Shown here piece by piece: positions 47,901 through 59,900 of a DNA stretch of 64,000 nucleotides (positions are counted from its first letter, which is position 1; each line of letters starts with the position of its first letter). A program made the position numbers and the translations under genes. The notes beneath the pieces were generated by a model. The model was not told where the DNA came from. It searched no databases and saw nothing but the letters and a program-made list of their open reading frames with translations. The stretch comes from Lineus longissimus. Its lineage: Eukaryota > Nemertea > Pilidiophora > Heteronemertea > Lineidae. The stretch is from positions 9,615,501-9,679,500 of the forward strand of contig NC_088310.1 of assembly GCF_910592395.1 (NCBI RefSeq), read 5' to 3'.

Positions 47901-50900
47901 TAGGGTTCTGTATTTTTCTTAGGTTCGAGATTCGATATCGCTTCTATTCTTTTCCATCTTCCCCGACAATGAGTAATCTCTTTTCTTCCTAAAACTTTTT
48001 GCATTATGAATAGTGAGAAATTCTCGGTTGCTTCAGTCTCTCTTCAGTTTCATAATGTCCTATTTTTGTGTCAACTAGTACGCTCTATACTCTGGACTAT
48101 GTACTCTATACTCTATACTCTATACCCAAAACCCTATACCCGTACTCCACACTATACTCTATGCATCTGGACTTGTATACATCTAGACTTGCATACGCTG
48201 TACTCTTTTCTCTATACTCTATACATCTAGACTTGTATACTCTAGCTTTCGTGCCAAAATAGTGGGTAAAACAGTTTCCATTACAAGAAACCTTTTCTCC
48301 ATCCGTGGTTCTTTCAGTTAGACTCAAACTGCTGCATGCTGAACCTCAATGTTTGACTGGGACACGTCGTGTGTCGTTTTGGAAATGAGGATGATCGCTC
48401 CCAGTCACCTCTTTATACCATTAAATTGCTCCATTCTATTGTAATCTTGTCTCTCATTTAGTACTCACCCACCTATCTCTGTCGTGATTTACCTGTTTTT
48501 TTTCTACCTCTCCTGTCCTTTGCTTACAAAGTAAACCTGCCGCATTTTGTTTTCAGCAAGCATTACTACAAGAATCTAGGTTATTGGTAAGAATTAACCT
48601 GTTAAAACAACTTTGTTTGTTGGCTGTGCTATTATCGTTGTTTTGCAAGTGCTACAACATATAGGATGTTTTGAAATCTTCATTATTCTTATTCTCAATA
48701 ACTCAATACTTTGACTCGAGCGCGGAAAATTGTCTTATTCAAGCTTGGGCAAACTGTAGTGATGGAGACTTTCGTATTTTGAACTTGCCAAAGAATCTTT
48801 GTGGTTGTAAAGGACGTTGTGGTCATAATGCTGAGTGTCCATTGGCTGTTTCTTTGTGACGTTGTGGCATTGTTTGCACATTCCCTAGCAATGGGAACAT
48901 CCAATATCAGCCAAACAAAGGTGTCTGGTGCTACACAGGCGGAAAAAAAAACAAGGAAAAATCGCACTACCGAACAGTCTACGCAGCCTAACTCCAATCC
49001 AAGGTCCCATGAATTCCTGATTTTGAAATCCAATTGCTCCTCAACATCAATGGATTTCTAATGGTCATCCTGATCATTTGGTTGACAATAACAGCATGGG
49101 TGGAATATACTGGGGGGTTGATCCCGGTCTACCTTGGCTGTTTCCTGCAGTTCATCTAATCAGTTGACTAAAACTTGGTTTGGGAATTCGTATAGGTCAC
49201 GAACCATTAACCGCAATAAAACACTGATGACTCCTAAAATCTAGCCATCCTAATACCAGGGCCTGATTGTTCAAAACAAATTTTGTTGCTCTCTGGCATT
49301 GACTTAACTTTATCTCCTTCAGTTAAACTCTAATAGACTTATCACCAAAACGCCAGCGTTTGTGACAAAATTTGTTTTGAACAAGCGGGCCCTGTTGTGA
49401 GTTGTTATTCTATTAAATACTCTGGTTTCGCATGCCTAACGTCCACTGCAGTAAAGCCCGCAGCACAGTAGCCGCCAACTTTGGCGACAAGAAGCGTTCA
49501 GCTGACGTCGAAGTTGGCGGCCAGTGGATCCCTGTCAGAGCACACCTGCCCAGAATCACCGTCCAGTAGCGTCTTTTCCGCCACTTTAGGCTGCCATTTT
49601 GAAATTATGTGACATCAAGACGCATACTGATTGGCCATAGCCTCGCCGCCGTCGTCAATTCAGGCGGCAATCCGTAGCACACCTGGCTTCTTGCGTTCAA
49701 ACGCGGCGACACGTGTCAAAAATCAAACATGTTAGATATTTGGCGTTTAGTGGCGGCAAGTGGCCTTCGCCGACACCGTTCGTAGCAGACTAGGGATTTT
49801 TCAGGCGTTCAGGATTCTTGCGGCAAAAACGCTTGTGAACGCCGAAGTTGGCGGCTAGTGTGCTACGGGCTTAAGCCAGTGTATGTGTTCATTTTGGTAG
49901 GCCCACAATGGAAGTAAGTTTCTTGATTGATTGACCAGCAGCATCAATGGCAATAGGGGCTTGAATAGAAGGCCTAAAATTTCCCCCATTAGGGGCCTAG
50001 AAATGTGCACTATGTAAAGATCTGGCTGGACGTTGGGAGTGAGAAACTAGAGTAGTAACACAGCCTTTTTGTGTTGACTAAAATAAAACAAGAATTGTGA
50101 ATAGATTCTGACGACTCGTCCACCCTTAAATACCATGCGCTGCTGATCTTCCATATGCTGGTTTGAGTTTTCATGATACTTCCCCTCAATGCTTCTCCTT
50201 AATATTTTGTCAATTGCGTTCTTGACTTTTAGTTTCATTTGAATTAAGAAATATCTTACTGTGGCAAATTGATTAACTTTCAAGGGGAACATCCATTTAA
50301 TTTGATTCTTCGTTGATTGGTGATTAGATACGTTTCTGGTGTTGCTTTGATATCTTAGGTTTAAGTGGGTAAAATGAAATTTAAGGAGAAATGTTAAGAT
50401 TTTTTTAGGTTATGCTGCTCAATGCCAAATGATGTTATTGTTAGGGAACAATTGGTTAGTCATTAGCACCAAGGAAAGATGTCATCTCGGGCCTCGAAAT
50501 TTGCTTTTAAAAGGGCACAGCAATTTTTGCCAAAAAGGCAGACAACAGGGAAAAGTACAACCTTTTGGTCTCAAGCTGACAAGTTCAGAGCACTGTGAGC
50601 CTGGTTTTGCTGTGACAGCTGGGTCATAAATGTTGATATAAACACAGTTTTCTGAAGTGAGTATTTTGAATTTGTCCCATATTCTTCATGAGTTGTACAC
50701 ATAGATTGTAGGATATCTTTGATTGCTTTCTTCTTCTCAAATAATGTACTGCGGAGCGTTTTAGATAAATTTTGTCTTTTTCACTTCATATTTTGCTATA
50801 AGTATTGTTACTTCTGAGCAATTGTGATATAATTTCACTTTCTACCGTATTGTCAATTGGTCAAAACACCTTGATGTTGTGTATTCTGAGTAGACTAGAC

Positions 50901-53900
50901 TTACACCAGTTTACATTTATGAATCTGTCTGTCGCATGGATGTTGTGTTAAGTCTGTGAGATAGTCAACCTGTGCAGCAAAATTCAAATGACAAAAATTA
51001 GACATGATTTGGGCAGATATTCAGTTCCCACACTCAGCATCGCTTTGGAATCGAGGTAACATTTGCCAAGCTTTACCGTACGAATGACTCAGGGAAACTG
51101 ACAGGATGGCTTTGATACACATTTCCATACTTTTATTTTCGAAAACTGACACATATCAGCACAATTTTATCATTAAAAGTTTTCAAGGTCGTTGTTGGGG
51201 AAGCCCTTTGAAAAGTGAGGTTATATGTGTGGAAGCCTTGATTTGCATCAACTGTGGAACTTTTAATAGTGATGTCTACTGAAAGATCAAACTGTGATAT
51301 AAAGTTGATTGGTGCCACGGCCTTGATTCAGTCAGCACTTATTTCCAGGAAGCCAGTTGTCTGATGCTCGTAAGCACATGAGATATGGAAGTACCTCCCA
51401 CTCCATAACCTTATGAGAAGGACGGCACTCTGCTACCCCCAGAAAGTGACTGTGGAAGGTCCTAATGGAAATTCTAGTGGAAGTTTTGTTTGATTATTAA
51501 TAGCTTTCTCTTGTCTCTTTACAGGAGCTTGATAGCGTCAAGGCCCAATTGGCGTCGGAGAAGTCTTCAAAGGAGGAGTTGGCTCAATCGAATGCCAAAA
51601 TAAATTCATTACTAAAGACTGGCCAGGAGGCTCTACAACAGGAGCAGGCGATGGTGAAGAAGTTACAGGCTCAGCTTGAGGAGGCTAAGAAGGTCAGTGC
51701 ATAGGAGATGCCGAGTCAGATGTAGTTTTTGACGGTCTGAATATGAGGCATAGTAGGGTGCTGGGAAACAGGTGTGAGCATCTGGGAAACAAGTCTGACT
51801 TCTGCACAATCTGACACAGAAGTTTTTCTTCTTCTGAGCCCTCCCTCCGAAATGCTCTGGGGAACAGGTCTGGGCATCTGGGGAACAAGTCTGACTTCTG
51901 TATAATGTGGCACAGAAGTTTTTCTTCTTCTGAGCCCTCCCTCCGAAATGCTCTGGGGAACAGGTCTGGGCTTCTAGGGAGCAGGTCGGACTTCTGTATA
52001 ATGTGGTGCAGAAGTTTATTCTCTCTGAGCCCTCCCTCCGAAATGCTCTGGGGAACAGGTCTGGGCTTCTAGGGAGCAGGTCGGGCTTCGTTATTTTGTG
52101 GTGCAGAAGTTTATTCTCCCTGAGCCCTCTCACTGTGGATGTCAGATATTGCTTCACAAGACTATGTTTTATAGAAGTATTGAAGTGGTCATTTTGAGAT
52201 AATCCCACTCTTTCACAGTCACATAGACAAAAAAGGGAAATTCACATTCTCTGTAACTGGTGTTACACCCCCCCCCATCATGCTTAAGGAGCTACTGCCT
52301 ACATTAGCACAATAAAGCATGATGCTTTCTGCCAAACTCCACATGGGGGGGGGGCATCCTGCTTTTGTTGCTGCTGACATATCTTCTGCCAAACTCCACA
52401 TGGAGGGGTCATCTCTTCAAAACTTTGAGGTCACACCTCTGAAAGGCCCCTCCTCTACCCTAATATGAGCTTAAACTTGCCGGAATTTTGCCTACCTCAT
52501 ACTGCTGGTGTCTGCTCCTAATCTTGTTTGGTCTGTGTGGTTTTAGGGACTTTCTCACTACGTCACGTACTACAATCTTGACTGGTGTGTATTAGAACCG
52601 AGAAATAACAACCAGGTACTCCGTCTAAACATTTCAACCAGTTCAGTAATCACCCTTGTTGATTTCAATATCACGTCCATGATAATGTTTTGGCCTTGCA
52701 CAGACGACACGGGTTGTCTGCTCAAAAATCTTAGTTAAAATATCTAATAAAACTGAACTTTTTTGTGTCAATCACAGCAATAATGAATTCCCCTTTCTGT
52801 TAATTGCCTTAGTCCTACCAAATTGTGTCAGGGAGCCCAGAATGCGGCTGACATGTTTGGTAAAACTTGCTAAACTGATGAAACTCAGATTTTGGAGCAG
52901 ACATGAGTGCTATGCATGCCAGTTTAACAATGCACCAGAAAACCCAGTTGATTCCTTTCAAACCAAAAATTGCTATTCCTGTCACTCCATTTGTGCACAT
53001 TCAATGCACTTTGATTCATGCAAATTTTATTGTTTGTTTGCTGTGAGATTTAGATCGATAATTAACTTGTAACCTTCTGTTTTTTTTTTCCCCTTTACAG
53101 ACAAATGCCGACGCAGAGTCCAAAGAAATAGCAGAGTTGAAAAGTAAACTCGATGAAAGAGAAAAGCAGTTAGAACGCGAGATTGCTTCTAATCAAGCAT
53201 TGTCTCAAAAACTGGTAAGATAGTCTCTCCTAAATCAGTCTCTTCTGTAACTTACTTGTGGCCTAAGTCTCAGATTTCTACATCTAAAACTAAAATATTA
53301 GGTATGGGACTATTTGTCGGAAAGCTCTTTGTCTAACACCCATTATTGTTGTTGTTGTTGTATTTCAAAGCCTTTGGACCGAGGGCAATTTCTTTTCTGT
53401 TACAACTAGTGGTATAGTTGATTCAACCCAAATGTGTTGCCAATAGCAACTGTGACATGGGTTGTGTGAGCGTGATGCAACTTTTTCACTCTAAAATGTA
53501 ATTACGCAAAATCTTCAACAAGGTGTGTCACTTCATTTTCACCATGTCGAATATCACATTGATATCACCAAGAACTAATGAATTCTTGATATTACCAAGT
53601 ATGGATTAATCTATACTTGATATAACTCTAAAAAACTATTATGACTATTGGAATTGGATCAGAAATGGTTCAATTGCAGAAGAATACCTGACAAATTCCT
53701 CAAAAAGGTCATCATTACCAAAAGGTTATCTAGCTAACCCTTACCAAAACCTCTCTTTGAAGCATTTGTCAGGAATTCTGCAATCAAGCTTCAGAAATTA
53801 ACTGGATGTTACGAAGTTCCCTCAATTCAGAGTTGTCTCTGGATGAAGCAAAACACAACAAAACTTGAAACATGAAATATACAGTGAGTACTTAGTTAAC

Positions 53901-56900
53901 TGGTGCTGGTCTAAAATTTTCTAAGTCCATAATAGGTCATTATAATATGCATTTTAGGCCCAGATGGGTTGTGCAGGGCCTACATTCCTTTTGAGAAGCA
54001 TGAATGGGCTAATAATGACAACTTGAGCCTACTGCACATGTCGGCATTGATACCTATTGACTATGATCACTTTCATCAAGTACTCAGAAAGTTTTAATAG
54101 CTTGAAATCCGACATGCAGAAAGTCCATCCAAGACTACGATCACTGTCCAGTGCTTTTCATGGAAAATGAATGTCGTTACAAGCTTTTTACAGGGTAAAC
54201 CCTAAAAAAAGTGGCATTTGAATCAGGGAGGGGATGTGAGATTTTTGCCCAAAAGTTTAACTTGGGGGGTAAAGTAACTAACACTTACATAACCGATGCC
54301 ATTAACAACATTTACTTATTCACTACTTTGCACTACAACTGTTTTACAATTCCAAGTTGTCGTCAAAATTTAAGTTATCATCATCATTATCGGAGTCTGA
54401 CAATTCGTTTTCACCAAGCAACAAATCATCTGCAACATCATCACGATAATGACCATCTGGTTGAGGTGTTTAGCCAGCCACTTGAAATGACTTAGCCGCA
54501 GACTCAGGAGCTACATCATTCCATGCTCTACTTATAATGCCGAGTACATCCTGTAATGTAATTTTGCGGCAATTTCCGTCAGCCTCAGTTGCATCACATT
54601 TCCATAACTTCCAATACTTTCGCATTATAGCTTTAAATCCCCTCATAATAGTGAGATCTAACGGCTGAGCCAGCGATGTACACCTAGCAGGAATATTGTC
54701 TAACAGTATGCCTGCTTCAACCATTGGGTAACAGAAATCCTCTGCTTGATGCGGTCGGAATCTGTCCAAAAGCAGAAGGATGTCATTAAAGTCAAAATCG
54801 CCAATGTAAGGGAAAAGAACATTGTCCAACCAATGTTGCAGTGTCTCTCCATTCTCCCAACCAGACCTCGAGGATGTGACCCGTACGTTATCTGGAATGT
54901 TGTTCAAATCTCTAATCTGACGCACGAAGCCCGGCTGCCTGAAAACAACATGAGCAGGCGGTTTTTCTCCGTTGGAGCCAACTGTCAATCCAACGGTGCA
55001 CCCGAGTTTGGCATTTCCTCGCGATGTTTTCACATTTACATCTACTGTACCTCTGGTCTCAGCTGTATACATCGGAGGGAAGTCCAACTGAGCAAACGTT
55101 TCGTTAAAGTTCAAGAGCGTGTGGACATGGTTGTCAGCTACAGTTTGCCTAACGCCAGTCTGAAATTCTCTCACTCTCTGTGGTGCATCAGCCGGTACAG
55201 TGGTGGAATCTTTCGTTTTACGGCGGAAAACAATCTTTTTCCGTTTCATAAAATTTGTAACCCAACCCACTGATGCAGAAAACTGGGACCTTTCGGGGCG
55301 ACGTGCTGCAATGTCCTCAAGTTCATTGTGTGGGAGTTGGCCCCACCAGTTCTGAAATTCAATCGTTGCATCATTAACAATGTCCGACCGAGAAACGGGC
55401 AGGGCACTATTCCTCCGTTCTTGAAAATGCTGGTGCACGATATTCTCAACTTCCGGCCAACAACCATCATGGTCGGTTCTGACTCGCCGGCGTTCTGCAT
55501 TTTCCTCCACTTGATCCGTCATTTCATCGATGTTCTGTATCCATCTCCTGAGCGTTGTTGGGGATAGTCGATAGCGCCTAGCATACTCATTGACATTTAG
55601 AATGCGGCCATGTTCAATTGCTGTTTGGCAATCCAAGGCATGTCGCAGCCTGGCTTCAACAGTGTAACTGTTACATCGTCGAGGGAGACCAACTGCTGCA
55701 GCACCATTCTGCTGATCGGCATCATCATCATCATCATCGTCATCATTGCCAGCATCCATCATTGACTGACACATGACAAAGAGCGAAAGCATCAGCAGTA
55801 ACAACAACGTTGTGTTCCTCATGATTTGAACTTTCTACAGGAATGACCAATATGATTGTTAGGGTAAAGGGCCTAGGAAATTACACAACTGCAATTGCCT
55901 TTCATACCAACCATTGATTGATAAAATTGGCCACAGAAGACCAGATCAAGAAATGAACATGTAATCAAAACTCTGTCATTTTCTTCATTGAAATGTGATT
56001 AGTATAGGCCCTACATGGTCGTAAATCGACAATATCCCATTCTGGGCCTCTATTAGTGACTTAGAAAATTTTAGACCAAGCACCAGTTAACTAAGTAGTC
56101 ACTGTATTTTCCTCGGTCCTGGAAATGTCCTTTAGTTGTGCATGCTTACATGTTGTGTACAGTAACGGTGTCCGTCTGATACCTGTGGTCAAGTTCCTGT
56201 GTGTTGCAGGCGTCCTCTGAACCTTTGGATCCGGGACTGTGGGTTTAATATTCTTGAAGGGTAAGTTCTCAGAGAGAGCTTTCCTAAACAGGGGTGTGAG
56301 GATTTCCTGTATAGAAACCCTGCCCAGATGAAACCTTTACTGCAAAACTTATGAGGTTAAGTGTCATAAGCGTCGGTATTATTTCGAAGTTGGCATTAGG
56401 TTGCAGGAGTATTGTTGTGGCCCTGTTCAACACATCAACCACATGTAGGTATAGCAGTGCACTTTAATGATAATATTAGTAATAATAGTTAAGTGTATTT
56501 GGAATGCCAATATCCACTTAAAGTGGTCTGTGACATCTTCATCATGTTGATGTAAGGTAGAATGGGGTATTTGTAGCCCCTGCATTGTTTGATGCGTGGG
56601 GCTATCAATCAATATCATAGGCAGGGGTTACAATTAAACCAGGGCTACAAATACCCCATTCTACCTTATATGCCAGAGCCCTGTGAATGCACATTTGTTG
56701 AGATTCAGATATTTAGGGCTGATGTCAAGGAAAATACTGTATGGGACCCATCACACCAAAGTGGGTAGTAAGTCAATTTGGGGCATATCGAGTTATCCAT
56801 ATACTCATACAGCTTTAGGTTATAAGCTATATTTTCATACCACTCTCGTCTTTATAACTTTTGTTGTGCCTGGAGTATTTATACGCCTTTGTTCGGAGAA

Positions 56901-59900
56901 AACGACAAGCTTTTACAATGTTTGGAGAAAGTCAAGGTTTCATGCCTTTGGGAGAATTGTGTAAAAACAAATTATGATAATATTCTTTCCAAATCGACTG
57001 GAAGAATACTTAGATATATCCAGTATGAGGCTGATAATTTCATTATCCAAGAGTGGATCAAAATTGACAGAATTCATAAATCAAATATTGTCAATGATTG
57101 TCCAATGCTACATTGTAGGCCTGGTGACTTACCACTCAATTTGAGTTGATGGATAGGTCGCATATGGGAATGGATAATACTCTGATCATTTCCATGTGGC
57201 AGCGTAGCCTTGCCGCGTAAATTGCTCAAGTCATTCAATAATATGTAGTTGCATTCCCACTTTATGCGTTTTAGTGGTGTGGATTTCTCGTCGGCTGGAA
57301 AGAGGTTCCTCACATCCCTGTCAAATTCCTGGTGAAAGGTTCATCTGTACGCATGGCCATTCTCCATATAGAATCTTGGTGACGGGATAAAAAGACTGAT
57401 CATTTCTAAAACAACTTATAACTGCTTATTGAAAACTCTCTACAATGAATAATTTTGCACTTTCTTTTAGAATTTTAGCGTTTAGGAATCTTCCGATTGC
57501 TAGGGAGATGGCTTTATTATGTAATTTTTATTCTGCAGTGTTGCATTTGTTCAAAGTGTTCAGGATATGAGAGATATCAAGAGATTTTATTGTTTTTTCC
57601 CCTCAATTATTTCGTATGCATAATATTTGCTCCTGCCTAATGCATGGTCATCGAGATTGGTACTCTCATCATGTTATTCTTATAACGGGGCATAAAAACC
57701 TTTATGGGTCACACCCTTGGAAAGTATTGCTCTGAAATTCATTGCCTTGGTGAAAATGATTTCTGGCACCTGGCCTGAAATGTATGTAGTTATAATTGGA
57801 TTGGTACAGGTTAGTTTTACTATCAGTTCCTCAGCATAATTAGATGATAACCTACCAATATAACTCACACAAGCAGAAGGTACATGTACTGCTGCCTTAC
57901 ACGTTTTACCGTAAATAATATTTTGTGGTAGAATTTTCCAAATATCATTAAACATGTCATGGAACAATCAGAATTATCCATTTGTGCCTTCTCATTTCAA
58001 TTCACTGTATTTTTTATGCCAAAATAATTATAAAAATTGGTACTTTAATACCGATCAATGCCTATAAATGTTTTTTGCATGTGATTTTGTGATCGATCGT
58101 TTTGTGTCATGTTTTGCTGAGCCTGTGTATTAGTTTTAGTCTGTCCATAATTATGTTCTTTGGGATTTCACTCCCAGTTACTTTGTTATCACTAATGCAT
58201 TTTATGTTGCTAGCTCCGTGTGAGAAACCAAGTCCAGGGATTTCAGACGCTGTCAACCACGGAACTTGGCCACACATAAATGTGGCGTTTGCCACCAAAA
58301 TGTAATGGTTAGTCATTACAACTGAAATGTTTGCACCTTGACAGTGTCTCCGCAAAAACAAAGCACAAAAATTTCACAGTTACAGTATCATATTTTAAAC
58401 CAAAACTATTTACAAGACAGGTTTTAGCCTGGAAATTTCAGGACCTTTTGTTTTGGATCTATTACATATACTTTATCGGTTTGAAATCTGAGATCTGATG
58501 TTTTCACAAAGGCATTTCTGCTTGAGACCTTGTATTAGTGACATCAGAGTATATAACACGAATGTACAATGTATCACGCACGTTTTGGGAAATCTGTCGT
58601 TTGCATGTGAGGTTATTTTAGTTCCCAAAGTATAGACTGGCATGGTCAGTGTCCTGAACCCAATTTTGCTTAATGAGGTAGTTGGTGGCATGGTCCGTGC
58701 CCTGAACCCAATTTTGCTTAATAAGGTAGTTGGTGGATATGGTACATGTGATATGGAAATGCACCTGTATCTTTGAGAAAAAGGAAATTGCACCATGAAA
58801 TACTGTATTAACCTGGAGATTGTGGCAGGATTTTTTGCAATGGCCTTATAACTTTTATTTGAAAACTCTACATTTTCCGGAACTAGGCAGACCACGTCGT
58901 ACTGCCAAATTAAAATGCGCACAAATTTTTTTGGGTTACAGTAATCAAAATAAAAGATTCTTCATTTATGCAAGATTGGGTTTTTATCTCTATGTGCAAA
59001 ATGCTTCATCTTTAATTCATTAGCTTTCGGATTGAACAAAACACAACTGATAACCGCAAGGAATGTGCATTTAAAAAAAGTCTTCTTCAAATTGGTCAAT
59101 TTTGAACTATGGATCATTTTTACCTGAGAATCGAGAGTTTGATGAGCTAACCACATCTGTGGCACTTGTCTGGTAAAAGTTTGAATGCTTACCAGTAATA
59201 AGCGCATGTTCTATCAGTCAAGCACCCGTAGGATTTGCTGTGCAGGCCTTAATAAAAATGTTTGCGAAAACAAGTCAGCACGCTGCATGGGAGATGAAAA
59301 ATAACTCAGTTGATGAAGATAGTTTAGGCTTCAAGATATCTTATACTTGTATGTTTGCCTTGTTCTACAGCCTATAAAGCCTCCTATGCCTAAGACCCGT
59401 AAGCGCAGCGTATTTAAAGGTATACATGTAGGGCATTTCTCTTGCTTTATGGACGGTTGGTTTCAGGCCAGTTTACACATCAGGCAGCGCTCTGCATGCA
59501 ATAACTTGTATATTATTTATTTTTCACGTTAATCAATAAATATATATGCAATAAGGCTTGAAACAAAGGGGCTTTCGAGGAATAAGGCAATTATTAAGTT
59601 TAAAGCAAAAGGGTTTAAAGTTTTACCGTGTTTGTGGTCTGGCAAGTGCCACGTTAGGTAATTTCTGTCATCATTTGTTTCAAAGTGGTTTTACCTGAAA
59701 ATGGTGGGGGGTTTCCATGTCCCTGTTACATGTATAGCTATGGTTGTTTTGGCCGAGTCATGTGACTAGCTTCTTGGGACACGCGAGGTAATTTACGCTA
59801 CCATTGCCAGTGGAGGTGTTTTGTTTGCGCATTTGTATGATCTGGGGGGGGGGGGGGGGTGGGTTAATACTTGAGGTTAGCTATAACCGACAAAATGGGT

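Noticed and set aside
48671-49061. Cys-containing small ORFs
   Set aside because: Three frames on two strands overlap here and none has a signal peptide plus cysteine pattern strong enough to call a gene.
54746-55273. 175-codon + strand ORF within the transposon
   Set aside because: Shadow of the transposase on the opposite strand.
56683-57149. Two overlapping + strand ORFs (93 and 86 codons)
   Set aside because: No recognised domain. Could be a degraded retroelement, but no reverse-transcriptase motif is visible.
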